From the NCBI GenBank assembly GCA_001931905.2, contig MSJI02000481.1, positions 1 through 53,195 of the forward strand: a stretch of DNA of 53,195 bases, read 5' to 3'. Origin of the DNA: Cladosporium sp. IMV 00045 (Eukaryota; Ascomycota; Dothideomycetes; Cladosporiales; Cladosporiaceae). The notes under the pieces were generated by a model. That model was not told where the DNA came from and made no database searches. It was given only the letters and a program-made list of their open reading frames with translations. The position numbers were made by a program, and so were the translations under genes. Below are positions 1 through 11,491 of this stretch, piece after piece (position 1 is the first letter of the stretch; every line of letters begins with the position of its first letter).

Positions 1-1010
1 CAAGCGAGCGTGTTGACAAAGCTGAGAAGGAAGAGCCTGTCAAGAAGCCCACGCAGAAGAAGGTGTTCCGTACAAAGCGCGAGCGTAAGGTCATGAGAGA
101 GCGGAAAGAGGTCGAAAAGGAGATGTCAGTGGCGGACGCTGCAGTCTCTTACGAGGAGCGTGACAAGAACCAAGCAGAGACCTTGAAGCTTGTCTTCCTG
201 GCCTACTTCCGCATCCTCAAAGCCCGTGTCGACCACCTCATGGGTGCTGTGCTGGAAGGTCTGGCTCGTTACGCCCATCTGATCAACCAAGAGTTCTTCG
301 GCGACATCCTCGAAGTGCTGAAAGATCTCATCAACGAAGCCTCCGTCGACCTCCAAACCGAGACCGGAGACGACCTCGACGAGAACCGCAACGCCACCCG
401 CGAGACTCTCCTCTGCATCACCACCGCTTTCGCCCTCCTTCACGGCCAAATGGACGTGATCAAATCTGCCTCTTCCCTCCACCTCGACCTGGACTTTTTC
501 ATCAAGACTCTCTACAACATCATCCTCCCCTTGTCGCAAGACCCAGACTTAGAGCTCAGCGCTAAGAATGGCCACGCGCGCGACCCCAACGGCCTCGCAA
601 TCCCCGCCACATTAGGGACGAAGGTCAACGTGGCCACGACGACTGTGCTATTCCTCCGCTCTTTGCAAGCCGTCCTCCTTCCGCCCACAAACACTCGTTC
701 CGTACCTCCACTCCGCGTGGCTGCTTTCGTCAAGCAATTATGTACCGCCGCGTTACATCTGCCCCAGAAGAGCTCCGTCGCGACGATCGGCCTTTTGCAG
801 CAGGTGAGCAAGACGCATTCGAAGAAGATGATGGCTCTCTGGCATACAGAGGACAGGAAGGGCGACGGTGTCTTCGATCCTCTGGGCAAGTTGGAGAGCG
901 CTAACCCCCTTGCCGCAACGGTTTGGGAGGGAGAGCTGCTCAGATTACACTTCGATCCTAAGGTTAGAGATACCGTCAAGCAGTTGGAAAAGAACATGCG
1001 TGGCGATTAG
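1..1010 (+). CDS. noc3: Nucleolar complex-associated protein 3 (Noc3), C-terminal part
   Basis: The reading frame is open from the left edge (first full codon at 3) to a TAG at 1008-1010, so about 335 C-terminal residues are visible and the start lies outside the window. The visible part begins with a Lys/Arg/Glu-rich basic stretch and continues into a helical CBF/Noc-type region (FLAYFRILKARVDHLMGAVL, then HLINQEFFGDILEVLKDL), which I recognise as Noc3. In yeast Noc3 pairs with Noc2 in the nucleolus and nucleoplasm for intranuclear maturation and transport of pre-60S ribosomes, and it also has a reported role at replication origins. No intron is apparent in the visible part. The gene converges on the next one, with only 111 bp between the two stop codons. 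Confidence 0.88.
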   Translation, partial: SERVDKAEKEEPVKKPTQKKVFRTKRERKVMRERKEVEKEMSVADAAVSYEERDKNQAETLKLVFLAYFRILKARVDHLMGAVLEGLARYAHLINQEFFGDILEVLKDLINEASVDLQTETGDDLDENRNATRETLLCITTAFALLHGQMDVIKSASSLHLDLDFFIKTLYNIILPLSQDPDLELSAKNGHARDPNGLAIPATLGTKVNVATTTVLFLRSLQAVLLPPTNTRSVPPLRVAAFVKQLCTAALHLPQKSSVATIGLLQQVSKTHSKKMMALWHTEDRKGDGVFDPLGKLESANPLAATVWEGELLRLHFDPKVRDTVKQLEKNMRGD

Positions 1011-1121
1011 ACCAAATGTGGAAGTTTATAGTGTATTGTTAGCGACGAATACCAATCTAGTTCTATCTTTTCAAGCAGTGATTGCACTCCTGAGCAAGTC
1101 ATCCATTTGTCCAAAGGACTA

Positions 1122-4100
1122 TCATCTCTTGCCCGCCTTCTGCGAACTGGCGATATTGCCGCGTGAGGCCATCACCCTTCGCACTTCACCCTCAACAGTC
1201 TCATACACACCCCCAGGCTCCGCTCCCCTCTCACCCATCCAGCCACACAAATGCCCAACATCCACGAAAACCTTCCTTCGCACGTACGCACTCCTCTCTC
1301 TCAAGACCCGCAGCGTCTTCAAAGTAGACTCCGTGCTATACACATTGTTATCCGCGCCCGAGACCAGCAATACCGGAATTCCAGCCAGGCGTTGTAAATC
1401 CCCATCCGTCAACAACGACCGTGAATCACCATCGAGCACCGCCTGCTGCCTCCCACTTCTGGCCAAATGCTCAACGCAGCGAATGCTCACGCCCCCGAAA
1501 ATGCGGTGCAGATTCTCGTGCGCGGCTGCGTTGAGATTGCTGTGGTTCCACAGCCGGCCGAAGGGGAGAAGGCAGCGGTGGCAGACGTTCGAGTTGCAGA
1601 TTTCGCGGGTCGATGTGACTGGGTAGAAGCGCAGCAGAGTGTCTAGTGCGCTCTGTATGAGGCTCTTTGAGCTTTGGGGCCTTGTGATGTTTAGAGCGAA
1701 CCAGTCTCCTGCGAGGAGTCGGTAGAGTGTGGTCAGGGAGAAGGTTGCTTTTAGCTCGTTGAGGGGTTGCAGGACGGGGTGGAGGAAAATTTGGGATGCT
1801 GTGATTCCCGAGATTGAGTCCTTGGGCACTGTGCCGTCTAGGAGGGCGGAGGCCAAGGCGAGAGAACCGACGCAGTGCGCGATGATGTATGGGGGCTGCT
1901 GTGGTTTTGACGAACGTTCTGAGTGGTAGTGTCTGATAGCTTCCAGCGCGGCTGCAATGTCGAGGCGGGCGTCGTAGCTTGTCCAGGCATTGGTGGTGTT
2001 GTCCGTTGAGCTTTGTTTGCCGAAGCGAGTTGTTAGACACCAGGCTCTGTAGCCTTTACTGGTGAAGTGCTCGATGGCATTTCGTTGGATGTATGGGGAT
2101 GCGAAGATCAAGTGACTGACAGAAGCTCCCGGGATGAACAGGACGTCTGGCACTGGAGGCCCGTCATCTGCTGAGCCTGTTACCGGGTCCCACATGCGGA
2201 GGGTCGAGTTGATGCCGTCGGATGCAGTGAGCTGCAACTTCGTGGTTGCAGGTGCTTTCTGCTCAGTCTCTGGGATCTTGGGAGAGATAACAGCAGCGTC
2301 TCCTGGATACTGCAGAGGCGCAAAGGGCGAAATGAACATTGTCATCAAGTTGTAGGTAAAAGACCAAACGAAGTCGACAAACAGCTTCCGTCGAGCAATT
2401 TGACTAGAACCGCTTGTTTCCAATGTCCTCAGCTGCTCCAGGAAGTCTAGCAGACTAATACTGAGCTCTCCAGACCCCAAGACTGAATCATCTGCAGTCT
2501 TCACCTCAATGAATAGGGTTGTGGTCGCTCGCCATAGACGGGAAGGGGACAATGTGACGGAAGAGTTGATCAGCTTCCTTCCTGCCATGAAGTACTTTTT
2601 GCCCTCTGATGTGACGGCGGTGAATTTGTATTGCATTACCCGTTGACACGACTCCAATGGATCTTGTTGGAAAAGGATCAGTCTACCTTCTTTTATCATC
2701 AGTTGATCAGAAGTCAGATACGGGCAATCCAGCGTCCCAGATAGGCGATCACAGAATTCATCTTCGCCCGTCCTTTCCGAGAACTGAACATCCGCATATA
2801 GTGTCATTGGCGAGCTTTGATCATTTATTCGAACATTACCATTCATTCTCTCGCTGAAGTGCAGAAGAGGCGGAGCTTTCTGTGCGTTAATCGCCATTGT
2901 ACTTGCAAAATTCAAATTCAGGCCGTTCTTTTGCGCGATGATATCAATTGAACGCTCCGCTATGGCAGCGATGGTGGCGAATGGGTTCGCTCCAAGTGAT
3001 CGACTGATGACTGATCCGTCGACAACACACAGCCCGGAATAAACTTCGCTGGAGGTTCCAGAGAAAAGCTCGCCGGTGTGACTAACAGATCCTGTGCGTC
3101 CAGTAACATCTGCTGCGAATCCAAGACCGCCGAGAGGATGCGCAGTCACTTTGTTCTTCCATTGTAGGTGAGACCCATCGAAAGCGTCTGTCATTTTGAC
3201 CAACACGTTCCTAATTCTCTCCAGAGAGGAGTCGCGCTCGACTCCGCGCATGTCAAGAACCGGAAGATCGTTCTCGAGGATGATTGATCCGCAGGCATTG
3301 TCGTGGCTCAGTGTGAGATATACTTGACTGTTACTGAGTGCATTGGAGAAAGAGTTGAGTAGTCTGACCAGTCGCGTGGCTTTTGTTGCAAGCGATCCAC
3401 GACTTGGAGGTCTTCTCGAAAGTAACGGCTTCATGATTCGAAACATGGGGGACATCAAAGTGAAAGCACCGTCCTGGATGACGAAGCCTTCTTTCATGTC
3501 GTTTCCTCCGCGGCAATCGATGACTCCGGTGATTGTGGTCCCTGATTTGTCCTCTGCTGAATCACGATGGTAAGAGGTATCCATGTTGAGGTCATAGCCA
3601 AACGACAACATGCCACCATTCCCACTCACCCCCTTCCCTGTTCTTGGGCTTGTTGACAGACCCTCGCGTTGACTGCGAAGGATGATTTCAGTCGAGCCGA
3701 TGGATCCAGCACCCAGAAATGCAAGCTTCCTTGCATGGACCCAGCGGAGTTTGCCATTCGAATTGCCAAGGAGTAATGCTGAGACCGGATCTCTGAAGAA
3801 CACCAGGTACCCTCCGTCTGGATGCTTACGAATGAATCGGACGTTGCAACCGCAGTATCTGCAAGCTAGATTAGTGTTTGAAGGGTCAATACCTTCGCGA
3901 TCAGACATACATCTCAGCTCCATGCTTCCAAGCATCCATGAGGTATGTGGCGAGGACGGTATTCTTGCTCCCATCGTCAAGCCCAAGCGAGTCTTGCTCT
4001 TCAAGCCGATTGGCGGCCAATGGTACGCCTGCAGTGTTGACTCTTGGCTGGAAAGCGACTGTCTGTCGAACAGGCTTACAAGATCCTCCCAATCCGACAG

Positions 4101-4919
4101 CGATAGCTTGCTTCTGCAACATCCTGTATTTGCGCGGCTGGAGAAAGTCGCCCGGGAAAGTTTCTGGCTGAAGCATAGCTTCTGCTCGTTCGAAATCTGA
4201 TTTGGATCAGCAGGTCATTCGTTTCAAGACTACGAGAGTATCTGAGGTGACGCACATTTGTCCAATGCACCAGGCTGCCGTAGCTCGATCGGCCATTCTG
4301 AAAATTTCAACACTCTCGCGTCTGGCTTCATGAAAACATTCGCATTGATCAGACTAGTGCCACCAAGACCTATACAAATAATCATTAGATACTGCAGTGC
4401 GATCAAAGAAGAGGAAGAACCGATATACTAGCCTTGGCCCATGAATGCACTTGAACCCTTGCCATAGACCCAACGGTACAGACCGTCAGGCTTCCCAATG
4501 TTGAGCGGCCAGATTCCCCCAGAACCGAAGTGCAGGCCTGTCACTCGGAAATCTCTCAACGCTTTCAAGAATGATCTTAAGAACCCGCCAGGCTGTGCAT
4601 CAGATTGCGTCGGCCAGCGTTCACTTCCAGCTTCGAGCACGCAGACCGACTGCTTCGGCTGTGCGCGCGACATTCGACTCGCAGCAACTCCTCCGCCGTA
4701 GCCTGAGCCGATGACAACGACATCGTATGAAGATTTGAGATTGGTGAGAGGTGAGCTAATCCTGTGTGGTGGCTTTTCGTCTTCCGGGTTAGAGAGAAAT
4801 CCTCGAGAAGTTCTAGAAGATGTAATCAACAGAGCAAGCCATTCTAAGATCCGAAGTACTGTCAAGCTGAGAGAAATTAGGAGAGACAGGATTATTGCGA
4901 AATAGTCGCCAGTCGCCAT
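1122..4919 (-). CDS. Membrane-anchored GMC (cholesterol-oxidase-like) oxidoreductase fused to an alpha/beta hydrolase
   Basis: Four exons (4433-4919, 4256-4369, 3911-4196, 1122-3858) join into 1207 residues. Residues about 6-33 form one hydrophobic segment, a likely membrane anchor. The FAD dinucleotide fold follows: VVVIGSGYGGG at about 67-77 and the ribose-binding Glu in VLEAGSE near 96. Further GMC signatures are GQGLGGTSLINAN across the first intron, GAEIYCGCNV across the third, HPLGG near 536-540 and GANPFATIAAIAER from about 585. The order and HPLGG motif resemble the cholesterol oxidase branch of GMC enzymes. From about 865 to the end there is an alpha/beta hydrolase: VLFIPGASVSH, a nucleophile elbow AHCVGS with Cys near 958 in place of Ser, an acid candidate Asp near 1132 (SGADNNVY) and a His near 1165 (VGHLCGW). 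The substrate is unknown; a sterol or other hydrophobic alcohol is inferred. The first intron has a GC donor. Confidence 0.85.
4370..4432 (-). other. GC-AG intron 1 of the GMC/hydrolase gene
   Basis: This 63-bp intron has the donor AAG/GCTAGT and acceptor ATAG/GTCTTGG on the minus strand. A GC donor is required because it alone restores the conserved GMC join GQG-LGGTS. Using the nearby GTATAT as donor would leave an in-frame stop at the junction. GC-AG introns are a known minor class. Confidence 0.75.
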
Positions 4920-5615
4920 AGTCGATACAATTCGTCACGAAGCCAGGTCGCACGCCACTAGAGCGGAGTAGGATAACTTTTATCTCGATGAATGGCAAGA
5001 GCAGAGGCTGCGAGGCCGGAAGCGACGACAGATAAATTCAACACCGGCTGCGAGGCGGCTGACAGGATCGGTTACATTTTCGGCCAGAACTCCAAAACGG
5101 TATACCTGGGAAAGACCTTGTCATTGCGAAAATGAAGCTATGCGCGATCCATATCGCCAGTGCGGTTCCAGAAGGGGCTCTTCCAATTTGAAAAATTCGA
5201 ACGAGCCAATATGAATGGCGAAAAATGCGCTCACAGATAGGGTCCGCACTGGAAATGTCAAAAATATCGACTGTGCTGTCCCAACCCTATTGGTTCATGC
5301 ATACCTGCCCACAGCCATGCATATACAGGTGCATGACAGGTGTCTTCAAACGGTATGGTGGCGCGGGAACCCGGCGCTTCGATGCCGGTCAGAAACGTGC
5401 GGCTGAATGAACTGTTTGCTGGGCGGTGAGGTGGGCCTAGAAGGGGAAATGCATTTTCTGGAAATAGCGATGCTGTCTGTATAATATGTGCGCTCTAAGT
5501 ACTTAAAAAGGAAAGATGGTCGTCTATGAGTGATGGCTGTCGCAAGCAATGCTGATAAAACGATGGAAGAAAGATGAAATCGATGGCAGACTCAAAAGCC
5601 GAAGATGCAAAGGAA
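4920..5615. other. Intergenic, 696 bp
   Basis: This interval lies upstream of the GMC/hydrolase ATG and downstream of the RTA1-like stop. I see no convincing ORF, repeat or RNA gene. Short open frames at 5215-5549 have no recognisable composition. Confidence 0.5.
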
Positions 5616-6773
5616 TTAAGAGCTTTGGGGTGTGGCCACGTCTTCGCCCTGTCTTGATGACGTGGAGGATTTCTCGCCAGCCTCAGCCTTCTCCTCGGCA
5701 GTGACGGGTCGGTTGCGCGAGCTGATGGTCGGCATGTAGATGCCGGGGTGTGCGACGGTGAGGCAAATGGTGGAAATGAGAATCATCCTGGAAGTGAAAG
5801 TCAGCATCGGTGAAAAAGATTGTCGATTTTTGCGCTTCACCTACATTCCGTCAAGTACGAGGAACTCATCTTCTCTGCGCATGAGCTCTCCACCCCAACC
5901 GCCAGCCATTTCAGGCAGACTAGTTATAAAGTCAGAACGATTGATCGAATATGTTGCAGTTTATGGCAGACACTTACCGGTACACGCATCGGATGAAAAT
6001 GGTGAGGAAGCCGAAGGCTGAGCATGCAAGGTAAAACAAGAACTTGGGATCGCTGAGCGCGCCAGCTTGGCCAGTACTTGCCACGCCGTTCCTTCTGTTG
6101 CGAGCCAGACGGAGTCCAAAGTCGATGGTGAGGATGATGCAGGTTGCCATCGTGGCAACTTGAAAGGCAATACCGGCCATGATGAGACCGTTTCCTACGT
6201 CGAGCAGGTTGTCTCCATCCGTTGCTGCGGAGGCGATTCCACCACCTGCAGCTTGCGTGATGATCGAAACAATATCGCAACCGATGAACTATCAATCTTG
6301 TTAGCATCTCTCCGAGACGATATGGCTTCGGGGCACTATTGCGGGGACAAGATCGAGTGCCTGAGACAATAGAGGTGACGTACAATCCAAGTATACCAGC
6401 GCGGAGCAAGCCTCGAGCTCTCTTGGCCAAGGTGGATCACCAAGTGCTTGATGGTCAAGTAGATTCCAGCAGCCAAGAACGAAGGGGCCAGAATCAAGCA
6501 ACAGACTTGCATCTTGAATCCGTCCGAGCTCCACGGGTTATCGTTCATCATGATGCGTCCACCATATCCTATGGCCTCAAGTCCACAGCCCATGGCGACC
6601 ACTATCGAGAAAGCTCGTACTTTGGTCTTCCAGCCCATGACGATCTGACCGAAGAAACATAGCGCGAAGGCGGCCAGGAGAAAAGCATTGCCGCCCAGAT
6701 TGGGATAGTAGCCGTACGTTGTGTATTCGACCGGGCACTCGGGCGTGACCTCTGTACAGTACCGGGTGGACAT
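5616..6773 (-). CDS. RTA1-like integral membrane protein (lipid-translocating exporter family)
   Basis: Four exons (6384-6773, 5978-6288, 5845-5919, 5616-5787) give 315 residues, the usual length for RTA1-like proteins. All introns are GT-AG (95, 58 and 57 bp). Seven hydrophobic segments can be followed, for example GNAFLLAAFALCFFGQIVMG, MQVCCLILAPSFLAAGIYL, LFYLACSAFGFLTIFIRCVY and ILISTICLTVAHPG. The family signatures QAAGGG, RCVYR, EMAGGWGGELMRRE and the terminal HPG are present. Characterised yeast relatives (Rta1, Rtm1, Rsb1, Pug1) act in 7-aminocholesterol or toxin resistance, sphingoid-base export and heme/protoporphyrin transport; the substrate here is unknown. The start at 6773 is the first ATG in frame; upstream frame extensions lack ATG. 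The short tail is charged and Ser-rich. The gene diverges from the Zn2Cys6 gene at 7244. Confidence 0.88.
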
Positions 6774-7243
6774 CTTTGAGATCTTGCCAGAGATCGACGT
6801 TGACAGGACGAGAAGCAGAAAACAAAAGGACAAACCTCTCGCCTCCCTGAGTGGGAGCGCATTGCGTACTTACATAAGGTAGTAGTGCGACGTGTAGGGC
6901 CAGCACCGCCGTTGGGGATGACGGTTGGATTCGCCTGTGTCGAGACTACGCGATCCTCCCATGGTTTCGCCACCAGTAAAATTGAAGAAAATGGCTCGGT
7001 TAGGCCGGAGGACGATAGTTGCACGCTCCAAGCTCCATAGCCTCTCGGTACAGATCTCTGCCGGCTCACTTTCGCGCTTGGCGATTCGTATTTCGTTCAC
7101 CTTACCCCCTGCGGCTTTCTTGCCGCCGGATTCACAGCCTTGCTGCGCTTGCCTCGTGTTCTCTCCTCGTACTTCGTACACGATTGTTGCTCGATAGTTC
7201 CGCTCGTTCTGCACTTGCTTACTGTACATACTTCGACACCGCG
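6774..7243. promoter_or_regulatory. Divergent promoter between the RTA1-like and Zn2Cys6 genes
   Basis: This 470-bp gap separates the two divergent ATGs and must hold both promoters and 5' leaders. Open frames occur on both strands but none looks like protein. No consensus operator could be assigned by eye. Confidence 0.55.
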
Positions 7244-8389
7244 ATGCCTAGTCGCAGGGCGCACACAAAGTCACGCTTGGGATGCATCCAGTGCAAGGCG
7301 CGACGTGTAAAGGTAGGCAGATCGCCCGCGCTACCTTGTCTAATAAATCGATCGCAGGAACCCTTGACACTAACGTCGGCAATCTAGTGTTCTCAAACAT
7401 ATCCCACGTGTGACAGTTGCTTGCGGCATGAGAAGACCTGCGTCTATGCTCAAGTGAAGTCTGGATCTTCGTCTGTGGCAACACGGTCTCCTACTGCGCA
7501 AACATCCGAACATGGAGCACTATCGGTACCACCCTCGGTACTGGCAGCCCCGTCAGACGGTCCAATTTTCGACTCTTTGGACATGAGATTGATGCATCAC
7601 TTCTGCACTTCCACAGCAGCATCGCTTTCGTCTTCTCCTAGAGCCCAAGATGTCTGGCGCCATATTATGCCCGACAAGGCCTACGAAAACCATATGCTAA
7701 TGCACGGTCTTCTCACCGTTGCGGCCTTTCACTACGTTCATGCGTACAGCGCAACATCAGATCCAGCGACTCTACACAAATATCAGACCCGAGCTTTACA
7801 CCATCAAGCCCTTGGTCTTCAACTCTTCCGCCACCAGCTACAAAGCCCAGGCGAGGATCAGCCGCACGAGAATCTGCTAATGTTCGCCGCCACGGTTGGC
7901 ATTCTCACATTCGCCGACGCGAACAGCACCCAGCAAGGCATGACTTACGACGACGCGCTGGCTCTTCTCGCTGTCATTCGCGGCAAGCAGGCTCTCTGGC
8001 GCGCCGGCAGCGGCGTCGCACCGGACAGCGATATCGCGCCTGCATTCTACGACCCTCCCCCGCCAGAATGCATCGCAGACTTGAGCGAGGCCACGCACGC
8101 ACTCGACGAACTGCACAAAGTCACCAAAGACAACATCCGCGGAGATGCGATCGCCTTGTTGAAGGGCGCGACTGAAAGCCGTACGAGCTCCGAGTTTCGC
8201 ATGCTGGGCACCTGGCCGGCTGGAATGTCCGACGACTTTTTGCAGCTTCTCAAGGCTCGCGATCGCGTCGGACTGCAAGTCTTCGAGCATTACTGTACCA
8301 TTCTGGACTCGAAACGTGATTTGTGGTGGATTGGGGATTTTGGACTCAAGCTGAGAAGCGCTATTCGCGGTGCCATGGTTCCTGAATGA
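7244..8389 (+). CDS. Zn2Cys6 transcription factor, Upc2/Ecm22-like short type
   Basis: Two exons (7244-7312 and 7388-8389) separated by a 75-bp GT-AG intron give 356 residues. The intron falls inside the zinc cluster, and the splice joins CIQCKARRVK to CSQTYPTCDSCLRHEKTC, giving a full C-X2-C-X6-C-X6-C-X2-C-X6-C binuclear cluster at residues 14-41. The rest resembles the short regulators annotated as sterol uptake control proteins: LMHHFCTSTAASL near 80, then an MHGLLTVAAFHYVHAYS segment typical of the fungal-specific factor domain. A role as nuclear DNA-binding activator is known for the family; sterol specificity is inferred from overall resemblance only. The divergent RTA1-like gene is the obvious candidate target. 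Confidence 0.82.
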
Positions 8390-11300
8390 AGTCGAGCAAT
8401 GCGATGCCGATCCACTTGGTGAGTTGCAATGAGCAACTCGATCAAGTTTGCGATGCTTCTACTGTCGGTCCTTATTCTTCCGCCACTCTCATTCAATGGG
8501 CTCCACACGTGCGCTCACCATGCCCCCCAGCTGCTTCAGGGGCTTAGTTACTCGTCCTCGGCGCAGCTTTGCGACCAGATTACTTGCGGGTCAGTGTTGT
8601 TCAGTGAGGGCGGAATCGCGTCGCTGGAAGATCTTCACCCAAACAAACAAGAAGCCGGAGGCTTTGCGGAGCAATTCTTCTTGGTCGCTGCCTCGTTGCC
8701 CTTGTGAGCACCCACTCCCGTTCTCGCCTCGACGCTCAGCAGTGCTGCTCGCTCCATCTTCAACGGGTTACGTGGCTGAGTCGACATTTATCTTCGAACT
8801 CGGTACAATATCAAGTCTATCGTACCTCGAAGTCATCGCCTCGCGTGCGAAGGGTCCTGTCCTGCAGCTATCGCGCGGTGCTTGCGCGGACGAACTATCG
8901 CGAGTTCCTTGATAGTCCCGCTCTTCTCTTCGTCCTGGCCACGACATGCGGTGTTTGCGCGGATGCGTTCCAACAAGCTCCTCAATAGAGCCGCTCGGGC
9001 GTAGGGATCATCGTTCCTGCGTTCGCCTAACACATCCTCCTCACTGAGGCGTGCTCAGTCAGTTAGGAAGGGCGTAGACTTGTCATCCTGCATCCCGGTG
9101 GCTTGATGGTGAGCATCGAAACGAACACGCAAGCGAATTCTTATCAGTCCTCACCAGATCCCTTTCGTGGACCACAATACCATATGAGGCCAAAAGGAGG
9201 CCATCCAAGAACCGGTACATTGTCGGCAGTGATGTGACGAGGCCTACGGCATGGGGGAGGAGTAGTCGGTAGTCTTCCCTGACAGCTGCCACGTCCGGAC
9301 TGACTGGCCGCACAGGGAAAAAGGTTGCCTGCCCTGCGCCATCTGGCATATACTCCGGCTGCGGCGGGAAGGATGGAGGGATGAAACTAGGTAACGGGAG
9401 GGTTCTTATCTTTTGGAGATTGATGCAGCAATACCGTGTGCGGGGGACTTGCATGGGTGTATTGACCCTACTGTCGAAGAGTCACGTGGTCAACATTGCA
9501 TTGGCGTTGAGTAAGTGAATCTGGCATCCTGCTGAATGGGCTTGTGGTATTGCGAGTTCGACAAGAGGTGTAGCGGCGGTTCGCAGCGAGGGCCGAGGTA
9601 GGTAGCGCTAGGCAAGCCATGTTGCAGGGTACGGTCTTGGTAGGTGGTAATCCATATCACCAAGGGCGCGAAAAGAACGAATGCTTGGATAATTCATCAC
9701 AAATGCGCATGTCAATATGAGTAACTTTGTGGCCAACCCTATAAGAAAAAAGTGTTGATATCAAGTCCTCCCACAGCGCTGGCGCTGGCAAAGTGGGTTG
9801 CCCACATGTGGAGGGGGCTTCGGGAGCCGTTGCGAGAACCACGTGCTGCACGTGCTTGTTAGGACAATTTGCTTTTTGCCGCTCCCAAGCCTTCGCAAAA
9901 TGTCAATATCGCAACCTTTGAACCAAGGCAGTTTTGACTTCATCCTAAGGCACTTTATGTCTTGCAAATGGGTGGTGGTGCGCGATGGATGCATACCGCT
10001 GCTCCGCGCTACTGCGGATCGCTGCGTCTGAGCCTCAAAGGCAAAGGCTGTATTTCCGGCGCGCGAGTGCTGTCTTGTATGATCCAGCCGCGCCTGCGTG
10101 TTGCCCGGCAATCGCTAATGCGCGAGGGAGATCTGGCTTACTGGCGTACTGTGATTCTTGCGTTGGTCTGCTCGGCAGTTCCCAGTATGCGTTTCTTGCC
10201 AATCGGCATTATTATTTGACTATAGCAATGGCCCCGCTCTTTGGCATGTCCCTGCGACGATTCCATTGAATGTTGAAAGCAGCGGCAGTCGCCTGGTCGA
10301 ATGCCCTCGTCGTATACGAGGGACTTGGGTCATACCAAGACCAAATGCTTGTTGCCGCGAAAGCATAAAGATCCGACCAATCTCGAGGCTGCGGCATACG
10401 CGGCTGCCAGAACGCATGCTCGACGCGCTCGATCAAGGATAGTCTGGGCAGTGTTAAGGCGGGAGGCTCTGAGGATGATGTGCGCAAAAAAGCACTTGTG
10501 TGCGTCTGCATTGTGACGTCTCTGCATGTTCTGGGCTGGCTGGCAGTGAGAGTCGCCCGAGTCTTCGGTCAGCGCCGATTTGTCTCTACTGTAATGTACC
10601 TCATTTTTTCTGTGGTCATACTAGTGCTGTATGGTTTGAGGTACTACTGTACCCTAACACACGCTGCGGACGTGCGGGCACAAGGGTACCCACTCTCCAC
10701 AGGTTCCCACTTGCCACACTTACTCAAATCAGTGTGACCCCAGATTGCGACCAGTAGTGTACAGGGTACAGTAATGCGTGATCGTGTTTCCCATGCCGGG
10801 CGGCAGTGAGCAAGACGGGCCTCGACAGGAGGCAGACGGCGGCGAATCGAGGCCTCAAACGAAGCGTTTCTGCAGCTCCTCGGCGGGATAGCAAAGAAGT
10901 CGAAGCCAGTGCTCGTTTGCTTCTTCTGCGGCTTGAATCCATGCTGACCATGCCGGTTGGGGTTAACCGTCGCCGTCGTACGGCCTGGGCGATAAGACAT
11001 TCAGCCACTCACCTCAGCGACCCTCGGTGATCTAGGCCAGGTTGAGGTGCCAGTCGTGCCCTGGGCCAAGGCGTGTGGGGCCCAATCTCCCCGCAGCTGA
11101 GGGAGAGAAGCAATGTGAGCAATGGAAGTGAATTGTCAGTGGGCGGTGGTGAGTGGCCCATCTCCCTCACTGCTCGCTCGCTTCTTATCGACGACCACCA
11201 CAGGCTAGACGCGCCGGAGACGACACCACGCTTTACGTCCTCCGTGCGCCTGGTCGTGTGCCTCCAAGGCGTCTTGGAATCTGCGCTAAGCCTCATCCCA

Positions 11301-11491
11301 CCCTCGTCTAGGTCGTAGAGATTTGCGCATCCTGGGCCCTCCACTTCACTCTCAGGCCATGTCATAAAAGTCTTGACTGCGCCGCCTCGTTCGCGTCTCG
11401 TACTCTTTTCAGCTAATCCCGTCCTCACTTTGCCTCCTCCATACTAACCCCCCTCTGGACTCCCCCAGCGCCCGTTGCGCGATCACCCAAC
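8390..11491. other. Gene-poor intergenic region, 3.1 kb
   Basis: No ORF here has convincing coding character. The best is an ATG frame at 8429-8707 (92 codons) that opens with a hydrophobic stretch, but it has no recognisable family and overlaps another open frame. The last several hundred bases presumably hold the promoter and leader of the permease at 11492. No tRNA or transposon ORF was recognised. Confidence 0.5.

Noticed and set aside
8429..8707. ATG frame of 92 codons with a hydrophobic start resembling a signal peptide
   Set aside because: No recognisable family, only three cysteines, an equally long overlapping frame in another phase, and no promoter or splice support; left as part of the intergenic description.
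10480..10737. Frame with two hydrophobic stretches, possible small membrane protein
   Set aside because: It begins with GTG rather than ATG and has no homologous pattern or splice support.
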